Source: Allobosea thiooxidans (GTDB lineage Bacteria > Pseudomonadota > Alphaproteobacteria > Rhizobiales > Beijerinckiaceae). Taken from it: a stretch of DNA of 64,000 nt. The translations under genes were made by a program, and so were the position numbers. The notes beneath the pieces were generated by a model. It saw only the letters and a list, made by a program, of their open reading frames with translations. It ran no database searches and had not been told where the DNA came from. Of this stretch, positions 16,121-24,597 are shown piece after piece. Each line of letters starts with the position of its first letter. The stretch's first letter is position 1. The stretch is taken from positions 1 through 64,000 of the forward strand of contig NZ_FUYX01000005.1 of assembly GCF_900168195.1 (NCBI RefSeq), in the 5' to 3' direction.

Positions 16121-16927
16121 CTAAATCGTCATTACCTCCAAGAGCGCCTTGTGCGCGACTCGCCAATGATCAGGCGTGCGCGCTGCCAATAATCCATAAC
16201 CGTCTTGTCCAGCCCGGTAGGGAGAACCATTCCAGCGTGCGACGTGGCCGCCCGCCTCGCTTAAGAACAACGCTCCGGGCAGATGATCCCACGGTAAGGT
16301 CCGCCAGAACACGGCGAAATCGCGATCGCGAGCGACAATGGCAGGATACTCGGCTCCTGCGCAAAGCAGCGGCGGCACGATCAAGGGCACTTGATCCAAC
16401 CGTGGTTTGACGGCCTCAAGCACCTCGGGAGGAAAGAAACGCATGGAAATTGAACCCTTCCGCAGCGGCTCTGCTTTTCCATCAGCAACCACGCGGACTC
16501 CATTAATCTGGGCCCCACTTCCCAATTCGGCGACATGAAGCTGACCTGACAGCGGATCGAGCATCCAAGTGGCGACGGTCTCCCCTCCGCGCAGAAGCGC
16601 GACCATGACCGAAAATGGTCCTCGGCCGGAGACGAAATTTCCGGTGCCGTCCAGCGGATCGATCAACCAGACGGTGCCCTGGTCTAGAGCGCTAGCCAAG
16701 GCGGGGTTACGTGCACAGGCTTCCTCACCCACGATCCTCGCGGATGGATAGAGCTGCAGCAATTGTTCGCCAATTAACTGTTCGGCGTGATGATCGGCAG
16801 CGGTGACGAGTTCTCCCGGCGACTTTTCCTCAACGTCGCTCGCGGCAAGTTTGCGAAAGCGAGGCAAGATTGCCTCGGCAGCTGCCTTTCGCAGAACCGT
16901 CGATACTTTCTCAATCAGACTCATCAT
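16121..16927 (-). CDS. Inositol-monophosphatase-family phosphatase
   Basis: This 268-residue protein has the family's Mg-binding signature. GEE (67-69) supplies one metal ligand, WLIDPLDGTGNF (87-98) supplies the aspartates, and LPWDHLPGALFLSEAGG near 215 corresponds to the WDxAAG motif with changes (Leu-Pro in place of Ala-Ala). Possible substrates include inositol-1-phosphate, 3'-phosphoadenosine 5'-phosphate or histidinol phosphate; sequence alone does not choose. It stands alone, with the divergent ars genes beginning about 230 bases to the right. The altered WD motif suggests a non-inositol substrate, but that is inference. Confidence 0.85.
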   Translation of the reverse strand: MMSLIEKVSTVLRKAAAEAILPRFRKLAASDVEEKSPGELVTAADHHAEQLIGEQLLQLYPSARIVGEEACARNPALASALDQGTVWLIDPLDGTGNFVSGRGPFSVMVALLRGGETVATWMLDPLSGQLHVAELGSGAQINGVRVVADGKAEPLRKGSISMRFFPPEVLEAVKPRLDQVPLIVPPLLCAGAEYPAIVARDRDFAVFWRTLPWDHLPGALFLSEAGGHVARWNGSPYRAGQDGYGLLAARTPDHWRVAHKALLEVMTI

Positions 16928-17158
16928 GCCCCCGGCCCATCGTCCTGGACATGCCTATCGGGTCTCGTCGATCTGACAAAGTCCCTACTACCGGCCCAGG
17001 TCGTTCTCGAAGTGGCAGAGGCCAGAGGCTACGACGCGCCACTTCCGGACATTCGGTCTTTGCCAGGAAGCGGACGTTTAGCACCGACAAGCGTGCTGGC
17101 CGCCGAACCCGTAACGCGGCTCTTGCGTCATTGGCTTCATGTCGATAAGTCTCGATAT

Positions 17159-17515
17159 ATGGAAATTGAGCAAGTCATCTTGGCCCTGACGGCGCTGGCG
17201 CAAGGCACCCGCCTCGAAGTGTTCCGCCTTCTCGTAAGCGCCGAACCCGAGGGACTGGCGGCTGGCGAGATCGCGCGGCGCCTCGAGGTCCCACACAACA
17301 CGATGTCGTCGCATCTCGGCATCCTAAGCCGGGCGGGCCTCATCCGCTCCGAGCGCTTCAGCCGCTCGATCGTTTACCGGGCCAACCTCGATGCCTTGCG
17401 GTCGGCCCTGGCCTTCTTGCTCAAGGATTGCTGTGGCGGCCGCCCGGAGATCTGCGCGCCGCTGATGGCCGAACTCACCCCTTGCTGCCAACCCAAAACC
17501 AACGCCGATGTCTGA
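17159..17515 (+). CDS. arsR: ArsR-family metalloregulator (first copy)
   Basis: This 118-residue winged-helix repressor (LAQGTRLEVFRLLV, then GEIARRLEVPHNTMSSHLGIL) has a C-terminal cysteine cluster, CC-x6-C (DCCGGRPEIC) plus a later CC. That resembles ArsR proteins that sense As(III) through C-terminal rather than alpha-3 cysteines. I chose the ATG at 17159, because sequence upstream in the same frame looks like intergenic debris. It overlaps arsC by 8 bases. It probably represses arsR-arsC-acr3. A repeated TCGATA (17142-17158 region) just before the start could be part of its operator; this is weak. Confidence 0.9.
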   Translation: MEIEQVILALTALAQGTRLEVFRLLVSAEPEGLAAGEIARRLEVPHNTMSSHLGILSRAGLIRSERFSRSIVYRANLDALRSALAFLLKDCCGGRPEICAPLMAELTPCCQPKTNADV

Positions 17516-17945
17516 GCCGATCGATGTCATCATCTATCACAACCCTGCTTGCGGGACCTCGAGGAACACGCTCGGCTTGATCCGCAACGCCGGTATTGAG
17601 CCCCACGTCGTCGAGTATCTCAAGACGCCCCCATCGCGGGCTCTGCTGAAACAGCTTCTCAACCGGGCCGGGCTCACCGTCCGTGAAATCCTCCGCGAGA
17701 AAGGCACGCCGTTCGCTGAGCTTGGCCTCGGCGATCCGAGCCTGGCCGACGAAGCTCTGCTCGACGCGATCGAAGCCCATCCCATCCTGATGAACCGCCC
17801 GTTGGTCGTTTCCCCCAAGGGCGTGAAGCTGTGTCGGCCGTCCGAGGCCGTTCTACCCCTGCTGCCACCGCAGCTCGGCGAATTCCGCAAGGAGGATGGC
17901 GAGCTCGTCGTTGATGCCTCCGGCCGCCCCGTCGCACTCGCCTGA
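17508..17945 (+). CDS. arsC: Arsenate reductase, glutaredoxin-dependent type
   Basis: This 145-residue protein reduces As(V) to As(III) in the cytoplasm using glutathione and glutaredoxin. The catalytic cysteine is C15 in NPACGTSRNT, followed by the family's EYLKTPPSR segment. The region LMNRPLVVSPKG holds the arginine that stabilises arsenate. Length and motifs match the plasmid R773/E. coli ArsC class rather than the thioredoxin-linked class. It sits between arsR and the arsenite exporter, overlapping arsR by 8 bases, and supplies the exporter's substrate. Confidence 0.95.
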   Translation: MSEPIDVIIYHNPACGTSRNTLGLIRNAGIEPHVVEYLKTPPSRALLKQLLNRAGLTVREILREKGTPFAELGLGDPSLADEALLDAIEAHPILMNRPLVVSPKGVKLCRPSEAVLPLLPPQLGEFRKEDGELVVDASGRPVALA

Positions 17946-17952
17946 GGTCATC

Positions 17953-19005
17953 ATGTCCACCTTCGAACGCTATCTGACGATCTGGGTCGCGCTGTGCATC
18001 GTCGTCGGCATCGCGCTCGGCCATGTCATGCCGGGCGCCTTCCAGGCCATCGGCTCGGCCGAGGTCGCCAAGGTCAATCTTCCCGTCGCGGTCCTCATCT
18101 GGCTGATGGTCATCCCGATGCTGCTGAAGATCGACTTCGCGGCGCTCGGGCAGGTCGGCCGGCATTGGCGCGGAATCGGCGTCACCCTCTTCATCAATTG
18201 GGCGGTGAAGCCCTTCTCGATGGCGGCGCTCGGCTGGTTCTTCATCGCCTGGCTGTTCCGGCCATGGCTCCCGGCCGAGCAGATCAACAGCTACATCGCT
18301 GGGCTCATCATTCTGGCCGCCGCACCGTGCACGGCGATGGTCTTCGTCTGGTCGAACCTGACGAGGGGCGAGCCGCACTTCACGCTCAGCCAGGTCGCGC
18401 TCAACGACGCGATCATGGTCATCGCCTTCGCGCCGATCGTCGGTCTGCTGCTCGGCCTGTCGGCGATCACCGTGCCATGGGGAACCCTCGTCCTCTCGGT
18501 CATCCTCTACATCGTCATTCCCGTGATCGTCGCGCAACTCGTCCGCAGGAGCGTTCTGGCGAACGGCGGGCAGGCTGCGCTCGACAGGCTGCTCGCTCGC
18601 CTCGGGCCGATTTCCCTGGTCGCGCTGCTCGCCACCCTCATCCTGCTGTTCGGCTTCCAGGGCGAGCAGATCCTCGCCCAGCCGATGGTGATCGCGCTCT
18701 TGGCTGTGCCGATCCTGATCCAGGTCTACCTGAATGCCGGGCTGGCCTATCTGCTGAACCGGGTCGCTGGCGAGCAGCATTGCGTCGCGGGTCCGTCCGC
18801 CTTGATCGGCGCCTCGAACTTCTTCGAACTCGCCGTCGCCGCTGCGATCAGCCTGTTCGGCTTCAACTCGGGGGCAGCGCTGGCAACGGTGGTCGGCGTC
18901 CTGATCGAGGTGCCGGTCATGCTCACCGTCGTCTGGATCGTGAACCGCTCGAAGGGCTGGTACGAGCGCGGCGACAGTGTGCGGAAGGTTCAGGCCGCCG
19001 AGTAA
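17953..19005 (+). CDS. acr3: Arsenite efflux permease of the Acr3 family
   Basis: The 350-residue protein has about ten membrane helices and the Acr3 hallmark AAPCTAMVFVWS, whose C126 is the conserved essential cysteine, followed by LTRGE. It exports As(III) using the proton motive force. I chose ATG 17953, seven bases after the arsC stop, over an upstream in-frame codon that would lie inside arsC. The order arsR-arsC-acr3 is a common arsenic-resistance operon. The next arsR copy starts after a promoter-like gap of about 60 bases, so transcription may restart there. Confidence 0.95.
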   Translation: MSTFERYLTIWVALCIVVGIALGHVMPGAFQAIGSAEVAKVNLPVAVLIWLMVIPMLLKIDFAALGQVGRHWRGIGVTLFINWAVKPFSMAALGWFFIAWLFRPWLPAEQINSYIAGLIILAAAPCTAMVFVWSNLTRGEPHFTLSQVALNDAIMVIAFAPIVGLLLGLSAITVPWGTLVLSVILYIVIPVIVAQLVRRSVLANGGQAALDRLLARLGPISLVALLATLILLFGFQGEQILAQPMVIALLAVPILIQVYLNAGLAYLLNRVAGEQHCVAGPSALIGASNFFELAVAAAISLFGFNSGAALATVVGVLIEVPVMLTVVWIVNRSKGWYERGDSVRKVQAAE

Positions 19006-19017
19006 TTCGACGATCAC

Positions 19018-19064
19018 GGAAATAAGGCTTGACGGAGCAATCCTGCCCGTGCCTACTTATTTCC
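19018..19064 (+). promoter_or_regulatory. Promoter and inverted repeat upstream of the second arsR
   Basis: GGAAATAAG (19018-19026) and CTTATTTCC (19056-19064) form a perfect 9-bp inverted repeat. They flank TTGACG (19029-19034) and overlap a -10-like TACTTA (19054-19059). A start site about six bases on coincides with the ATG at 19065, so the transcript may be leaderless. I infer ArsR control of this second promoter. The wide spacing of the arms is unlike a single compact ArsR operator, so two half-sites or a hairpin are alternatives. Confidence 0.55.
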
Positions 19065-19382
19065 ATGAACATCGAAGAAGCAGCGAAGCAGCTCGAAGCG
19101 CTCGGTAACCCGACGCGCCTTCAGCTCTATCGAACACTGGTTCGCGCGGGTCATGGTGGTCTCCCTGTCAATCAGGTGCAGGAACGCTTAGGGATCCCGG
19201 CCTCGACCCTATCGCACCACCTTCAGCGGCTGATCCGGAACGGTCTCGTCACGCAGGAGCGACAGGCCACCACCCTGATCTGCCGCGCGGTCTATCCGGC
19301 CATGGATGCCCTTCTCGGCTTCCTCGCCGACGAATGCTGCATCGAGGAAGGCTGCTCGGAGGCTTCCGGTAAGGCCGCTTGA
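19065..19382 (+). CDS. arsR: ArsR-family metalloregulator (second copy)
   Basis: This 105-residue winged-helix regulator (MNIEEAAKQLEALGNPTRLQLYRTL, shown by LGNPTRLQLY and IPASTLSHHLQRL) has a C-terminal CC-x4-C motif (ECCIEEGC) near residue 90. This placement is like the As(III)-sensing cysteines of AfArsR-type proteins. ATG 19065 directly follows the inverted repeat; an upstream in-frame codon would include the promoter. A terminator hairpin sits on its stop codon, so the downstream flavoprotein gene may need its own promoter or readthrough. It is a distinct paralogue of the first ArsR, not a copy of it. Confidence 0.9.
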   Translation: MNIEEAAKQLEALGNPTRLQLYRTLVRAGHGGLPVNQVQERLGIPASTLSHHLQRLIRNGLVTQERQATTLICRAVYPAMDALLGFLADECCIEEGCSEASGKAA

Positions 19383-19391
19383 GCGGCTTTT
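19374..19391 (+). terminator. Intrinsic terminator at the second arsR stop
   Basis: GCCGC (19374-19378), loop TTGA and GCGGC (19383-19387) are followed by TTTT (19388-19391). The stem overlaps the arsR stop codon. It is short but well formed, and it would separate arsR from the downstream flavoprotein gene. Confidence 0.6.
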
Positions 19392-19439
19392 CATTTGCCA
19401 CATAATTCCATGTTTCTAGCAGGAATGGAGAACAACCAG

Positions 19440-20858
19440 ATGAAGGAGCTTCCCGTCGTCGTCATCGGGGCCGGACCGATCGGACTCGCGGCCGCAGCGA
19501 ACCTCGTCACGCGAGGTATCCCGGTGAAGGTGCTCGAGGCAGGCGACGCGGCCGGCGCCAACGTCCGCGAATGGGGGCACGTCCGACTGTTCTCGCCGTG
19601 GAAGTTCAATGTCGACCCGGCCAGCCGGACCCTGCTTAAGGCGGCGGGTTGGCAGGAGCCCGAAGCTGGGAGCTATCCGACCGGGAACGAGCTCGTCGAA
19701 ACCTACCTGACACCGTTGGCGGCAACGAAAGAGCTGGCCTCCGTCATCGAATACGGGGTCCGCGTCGCCGCGATCGGCCGGCACGGCATCGACAAGGTGG
19801 TGAGCAAGGGTCGCGAACTGCGCCCGTTCCAGTTGACCGTCGTCGGTCGCGACGGCGCGGTGAGCTGCGTCCGGGCCCGGGCGGTGATCGACGCTTCCGG
19901 AACATGGAGGACCCCGAACCCGGTGAGCGCCAGCGGCGTGGCCACGGAAGGGGAGGAAACGCTGGCCGATAAGATCACCTACGGCATCCCCGATGTCCTC
20001 GGCCGTGGCCGAGCCGACTATGTCGGCCGAACGACGCTGGTGGTGGGCGCCGGGCACTCCGCCGCGAACGTGCTCCTCGATCTCGATGAACTCTCGGCGC
20101 GGGACGGCGCGACCAAGGCTATCTGGGTCACGCGCGGCCGGGATCTATCTCGCGTCTACGGTGGTGGTTCGAACGATCATCTCGCCGCCAGGGGAGATCT
20201 CGGGCAGCGCCTGCGCCGCCTGGTCGAGGAAGGTCGCATCGAATTGGTCTCCGGCTTCGCCATCACGGGTCTTCGCCAGGAAGGGGAGCGCATTGTCGTG
20301 AACGGCGAGGTCGGCGGTGTCGGCCGAACCATCGGACCGGTTGACCGCATCGTGGCCTGTACGGGACAGCGACCCGATCTTTCGCTGACCCGGGAGCTAC
20401 GGGTCGAGTTCGACCCCTGGCTCGAAAGCGCCCGGGCGCTCGGACCCATGATCGACCCGAACCTCCATTCCTGCGGATCCGTTCCGCCGCACGGGCACCG
20501 CGAGCTCTCGCATCCGGAGCCCGGGTTCTACACCGTCGGGATCAAGAGTTACGGGCGCGCACCCACCTTCCTGATGATGACGGGCTTCGAGCAGGTTCGG
20601 TCGGTCGTGGCGGCGATCGCCGGCGATCTGGCCGAAGCCGACGATGTCAGGCTCGTCTTGCCGGAAACGGGCGTATGCACCGCCGCGCCGGCGGCAGCCG
20701 GAGGATGCTGCGGAGGTCCCGCACCGGCCGAAGTGGACTCTTGTTGCGCCGATGACGCCGCGGCGAAGGCCGACGGCAAGGCCGGATGCGGCTGTGGTCC
20801 CGTCAAGGCACCCGAGACCGCGCAGACGACGTCCTCCTGCTGCGGCAAGGCTGCATGA
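19440..20858 (+). CDS. FAD/NAD(P)-binding flavoprotein with Cys-rich tail (ArsO-like)
   Basis: The roughly 472-residue protein opens with a dinucleotide fold (VVIGAGPIG) and has a second nucleotide site (LVVGAGHSAANVLL) mid-sequence, as in flavin monooxygenases and thioredoxin-reductase-like enzymes. The last 75 residues are Ala/Gly-rich and hold nine cysteines, eight of them as CC or CxC pairs (GGCCGG, DSCC, GCGC, SSCC). That suggests metalloid binding. The start could be ATG 19410, 19425 or 19440; I prefer 19440, with GGAG ten bases upstream. It overlaps the MFS gene (ATGA). Oxidation of arsenicals or a partner role for the exporter is inferred from location. Confidence 0.78.
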   Translation: MKELPVVVIGAGPIGLAAAANLVTRGIPVKVLEAGDAAGANVREWGHVRLFSPWKFNVDPASRTLLKAAGWQEPEAGSYPTGNELVETYLTPLAATKELASVIEYGVRVAAIGRHGIDKVVSKGRELRPFQLTVVGRDGAVSCVRARAVIDASGTWRTPNPVSASGVATEGEETLADKITYGIPDVLGRGRADYVGRTTLVVGAGHSAANVLLDLDELSARDGATKAIWVTRGRDLSRVYGGGSNDHLAARGDLGQRLRRLVEEGRIELVSGFAITGLRQEGERIVVNGEVGGVGRTIGPVDRIVACTGQRPDLSLTRELRVEFDPWLESARALGPMIDPNLHSCGSVPPHGHRELSHPEPGFYTVGIKSYGRAPTFLMMTGFEQVRSVVAAIAGDLAEADDVRLVLPETGVCTAAPAAAGGCCGGPAPAEVDSCCADDAAAKADGKAGCGCGPVKAPETAQTTSSCCGKAA

Positions 20859-22008
20859 TCGATCGCGATCGGCTGACCGTCATCTCGGCCTTGGGCGTGG
20901 TGCAGATCCTCGCCTGGGGCTCCTCCTATTATCTTCCGGCCGTCCTTGCCGCCCCCATCGCCGCCGATACCGGGGGGCCGTTGTCGTGGATCGTCGGCGC
21001 TCTTTCGATCGGGCTGCTCACCGCCGGGGCCGTTGCGCCTTACGTCGGCCGTTCCATCGGCGAGACGGGCGGGCGACCGGTCCTGGCGGCGGCGGCGATC
21101 CTCCTGGCCGCTGGACAGTGCATTCTGGGTATGGCGCCGAATCTGCCGATCTTCGTGTTCGGCTGGATCGTTCTTGGAGCGGGGATGGCCGCAGGTCTGT
21201 ACGATGCGGCGTTCTCGACGCTCGGGCGGCTTTACGGCGGCACCGCGCGGTCGGCGATCACGATGCTGACCCTATGGGGAGGCTTCGCCAGCACCGTGTG
21301 CTGGCCGCTGTCGGCTTACCTCGTCGAGCAGGTCGGTTGGCGAGGAACCTGCTTCATCTACGCGGGAATCCAGCTTCTGATCTCGTTGCCACTCGTGTTG
21401 ACGATCCTGCCGCGGACTCCGCCGGAGCTTCCGAAGCGGGCGACGGGGACATCCGGAACGGCATCGAGCCTCCTCCCGGATGAGCGCCGCGCCTTTTTTT
21501 ATACTCTCCGGGATCGTCGTCATTGGAGGAGCTATCGGCGCGATCGTCGGTGTTCATCTACTGACGCTGCTCAAGGCACAAGGGATCGGCCTTGCCGCCG
21601 CTGTAGCTCTGGGTGCGCTCGTCGGCCCGGCCCAGGTTGGCGGGCGGGTGATCGAGATGGCGGGACGTGGGCGGCACCATCCGCTCTGGACGATGAGTGC
21701 TGCGCTCGGACTGATTGCGATCGGGATCGGGCTGATGGCGCTCGCTGTCGGTCCGGTTGGCCTCGCGATTATCCTCTATGGAGCGGGAAACGGCGTCTTC
21801 TCGATCGCCAAGGGAACGCTCCCTCTCGCGTTGTTCGACCCCCATCGCTATGCGTCCCTGATGGGAAGGCTCGCCCGACCGAGCTTGATCGCGCAGGCGG
21901 TCGCACCGACCGCGGGAGCGCTCTTGTTGGACCAGAGGCTCCACCTCGACTTTCGGCGCTTTGCTATTTCTCGGCTTGATCAATGTGGCGATGGGGGCGG
22001 GACTGTGA
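20855..22008 (+). pseudogene. MFS transporter of the ars island, interrupted by two frameshifts
   Basis: The product would be a roughly 385-residue major-facilitator protein. Frame one gives the first six helices (LTVISALGVVQILAWGSS onward) up to DERRAFF. At a run of seven T (21494-21500) the reading must move by one base to continue with LSGIVVIGGAI. Near 21935 a second one-base shift is needed after LLLDQ to reach the natural end FLGLINVAMGAGL and the stop at 22006-22008. Both lesions look like single-base insertions (six T, and CAGGGC in place of CAGAGGC, would restore the frame). True decay or sequencing error are both possible. It is coupled to the flavoprotein gene; arsenical export is a guess. 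Confidence 0.8.
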
Positions 22009-22203
22009 TGGTCTCAAAGGCGTTAGCCATGCGCCAATAGCTGACCTTGGATCAATGCCGGGTAGCGGACATCCTGTGCGCCGGCCAGGACGACTGACTT
22101 CGGTCCGCAACCGTCAAGTCTGCGTTACAGGGCGGTGGAGCCATCGAACCTCTGCGACGTGAACTGCGACTGGCTGGCTCCACTCAGGATGGATAGCGGG
22201 CGC

Positions 22204-22276
22204 GATCTCGGTACGTTCGTGAGGTTCAGCCGAGATCTTCCACGCTCTGGCGCTGCCAGCTTTCAACCTGGCAGCG
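22204..22276 (-). terminator. Two stem-loops downstream of the leftward MBL gene
   Basis: CGCTGCCAG (22251-22259) pairs with CTGGCAGCG (22268-22276) around an 8-base loop. Further on, GATCTCGG (22204-22211) pairs with CCGAGATC (22230-22237). They lie just past the stop of the gene ending at 22290. No U-run follows, so termination is likely but not certain. Confidence 0.5.
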
Positions 22277-22289
22277 TCCGATCAGCCGC

Positions 22290-23216
22290 TTAGTAGTCCC
22301 ACCAGGCGGGCACCCAGCGAAAGAGCTTGCCCTCCGCCGCCACGCGCCCGACGGACGGGAAGGGCATATGCGTAGAAACCAGCCAGGAGCCGGTCGTTGC
22401 CAGTTCCTGCATCAGGTGCAGCCGAACGCGGGTCGCCTCCTCGGGGTCGTGTTCGAAACCGTTATGCCATTCGGGATGGTCGAACGAGACCGGGAAGATG
22501 GCATCACCACCGAACATCAGCCTGTCGCTACCGGATGCGATGCGGACCACGCTATGCCCCGGGGTATGGCCTCCGGTGCGCGTGACGACCACGCCCGGCG
22601 CAACCTGCTGCTCCTGCTCGAATGTGCGCAACTCGGCATGATACGCGTCTAGGAAGCGCCTCGACGCATTTCTGGCGATCTCTGCAAGCGCCGGCGGCAT
22701 GCCGGTGCGGGAGAAGTCGGGCGCTCTCCAGAATGCGACTTCCGCGGCGGAGACATGGATCCGCAGGTCAGGACGCAATTGCTCCTTGACTCCTTCAACG
22801 AGCAACCCGCCGACATGGTCGAAGTGCATATGCGTCAGAACCACATCGGTCACGGCAGCCAGATCGACGCCCGCGGCGGCCAGCCGGCTGCCGAACAGCC
22901 CGGCCCGCGTGAAGTCGGGAACTTCTCCACCAATCCCGCTATCGATGAGAATGGTCTGGCTCCCGCTTCGCACCACGACCGCGTTCAGCGCCCAATCGAA
23001 TGTGTCATGCGCCAGGAATGAACGGTCAAGCCACGCGTTCCGGGTCGCGGGTTCGGCATTGGTCGCCATCGACTCGGCCGGCGGCTCCAGAACGCCGTCG
23101 CTGATCACGAGAACATCGATCTCGCCGACCCGCACTGCGTAGCGCGACGGAACGAGGTCGTCAGGCCCCGGCTTGTCGTCGGTCTTAAAGGTTTTCATCG
23201 TTTGTGGCTGTCCCAT
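22290..23216 (-). CDS. Metallo-beta-lactamase-fold hydrolase (AHL-lactonase-like)
   Basis: This 308-residue protein has the binuclear zinc motif THMHFDH (H129, H131, D133, H134) and later GGHTPGHS and FGGDAIF segments that supply the remaining ligands. I chose ATG 23216 because AGGAGG lies six bases upstream; an earlier in-frame start lacks a site. There is no signal peptide, so it is cytoplasmic. It is a paralogue of the divergent gene at 23593, sharing the LVPSRYAV opening and VPAxWDY ending. Lactone hydrolysis (quorum-signal cleavage) fits the subfamily, but other ester or lactone substrates are equally possible. Confidence 0.85.
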   Translation of the reverse strand: MGQPQTMKTFKTDDKPGPDDLVPSRYAVRVGEIDVLVISDGVLEPPAESMATNAEPATRNAWLDRSFLAHDTFDWALNAVVVRSGSQTILIDSGIGGEVPDFTRAGLFGSRLAAAGVDLAAVTDVVLTHMHFDHVGGLLVEGVKEQLRPDLRIHVSAAEVAFWRAPDFSRTGMPPALAEIARNASRRFLDAYHAELRTFEQEQQVAPGVVVTRTGGHTPGHSVVRIASGSDRLMFGGDAIFPVSFDHPEWHNGFEHDPEEATRVRLHLMQELATTGSWLVSTHMPFPSVGRVAAEGKLFRWVPAWWDY

Positions 23217-23592
23217 GGGAGCCTCCTGGCAATCCTGCAACTGAGCCGTATCGGCCACGTCCTTGGTGGTAACGGCGTCGGCAAATTGGCTCGGAATCTG
23301 TGCCCGGCGGAATCAGGCAACGGTCTAGTCGATGCACACCAATGGATAGGAGTGGATCCTTCTGCACCCAGTATTGGATGGGCGCATTCTTGCGCGGCCC
23401 GTATTCTTGCATTCAGCGGCGGCCCATTTCGATGTGTTTGAGCGGCGCACTTTGGGCCAAGGCAGCCAGCATGATGGTGCGAACCTATGATTTGGTATGG
23501 CTCGCCCTGTTCTTTGATCCAATCGACCGAAAAACGGGCTCCCAATAGCGTCTCCGGTGCCGTGAGCAGAGCGGCGTCATTAGGAGACAATC
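23217..23592. other. Divergent promoter region between the two MBL genes
   Basis: This is 376 bases between the head-to-head starts at 23216 and 23593. It contains ribosome sites for both genes (AGGAGG for the left, AGGAG for the right) and short open frames without recognisable domains. No clear operator palindrome is visible. Confidence 0.5.
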
Positions 23593-24510
23593 ATGAGCCT
23601 GGACACCGCCTCACTTCCAAGCAGGACAGGACCCGAGGAGCTCGTTCCATCGCGCTATGCGGTGCAGATCGGCGATATCGAGGTGCTCATCATCAGCGAT
23701 GGCGTATTGCCGCTTCCAACGAAGATGCTGGGTCACAACGTCGCCGCGACCGAGCGCGCGACGTGGCTGAACGAAATGTTCCTGCCGCAGGACGCGTTCG
23801 ACTGGTCGCTGAACGTGGTCGTGGTCCGCAGCGGCAACCAGACCATTCTCGTCGATGCGGGACTGGGGCTGGACCCGAACCTGAACCTGCCCAAGGCAGG
23901 CCAACTGATCAAGCGATTGGCGGCTGCTGGTATCGACCTCGCATCGGTCACCGATGTCGTGCTGACTCATATGCACATGGACCATGTCGGCGGGCTGCTG
24001 GTCGAAGGCGTGAAAGAGCAGCTTCGTCCGGATCTGCGGATCCATGTCGCTGCCGCCGAGGTCAAGTTCTGGGAAGCGCCGGATTTCAGCCAAGTCAACA
24101 TGCCTGCCGGCTTCCCGGATGCATTGCGGGCCACTGCGAAACGCTTCGCCCAGGAGTATCGCAGTCATCTGCGGCCGTTCGACGATGAGCATGAGATCGC
24201 GCCGGGTGTGATCGTCCGCCGCACCGGCGGCCACACCCCCGGCCACAGCGTGGTCCGCCTGGCATCCGGCGGTGATCGGTTGACCTTCGCCGGCGACGCC
24301 GTCTTCACTGTCGGTTTCGACCACCCCGACTGGCACAATGGGTTCGAGCACGATCCCGAGGAGGCGGCTCGCGTCCGGGTTCGCCTTTTGACCGAGCTCG
24401 CGGCGACCGGCGAGCAGCTGGTGGCAACCCATCTGCCGTTCCCGTCCGTCGGCCGGGTGGCCGTCGAAGGCGACGCTTTCCGCTGGGTTCCGGCCTTCTG
24501 GGACTACTGA
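23593..24510 (+). CDS. Metallo-beta-lactamase-fold hydrolase (AHL-lactonase-like), paralogue
   Basis: This 305-residue hydrolase has the zinc motif THMHMDH (H126, H128, D130, H131), then GGHTPGHS and FAGDAVF. A good ribosome site (AGGAG) lies eight bases before the ATG. It is closely related to the leftward gene ending at 22290 over the whole length, indicating duplication and inversion. It heads a rightward set with an NmrA-like oxidoreductase, a cupin and a mechanosensitive channel, spaced 60-90 bases apart. A quorum-quenching or detoxifying lactonase is the working idea. The exact substrate is not determinable here. Confidence 0.85.
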   Translation: MSLDTASLPSRTGPEELVPSRYAVQIGDIEVLIISDGVLPLPTKMLGHNVAATERATWLNEMFLPQDAFDWSLNVVVVRSGNQTILVDAGLGLDPNLNLPKAGQLIKRLAAAGIDLASVTDVVLTHMHMDHVGGLLVEGVKEQLRPDLRIHVAAAEVKFWEAPDFSQVNMPAGFPDALRATAKRFAQEYRSHLRPFDDEHEIAPGVIVRRTGGHTPGHSVVRLASGGDRLTFAGDAVFTVGFDHPDWHNGFEHDPEEAARVRVRLLTELAATGEQLVATHLPFPSVGRVAVEGDAFRWVPAFWDY

Positions 24511-24597
24511 CAGCTGTCCTTCCGCGCCGGCAGTGCCGTTCGCCCGCGAATTGGTGAACGGCGCGCCGCACGAATGCTGCGAGAACGGAGACATCAG

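Noticed and set aside
23195..23590. A 131-residue minus-strand open frame in the gap between the MBL genes
   Set aside because: It has no domain, covers both divergent ribosome sites and overlaps the left gene's start.
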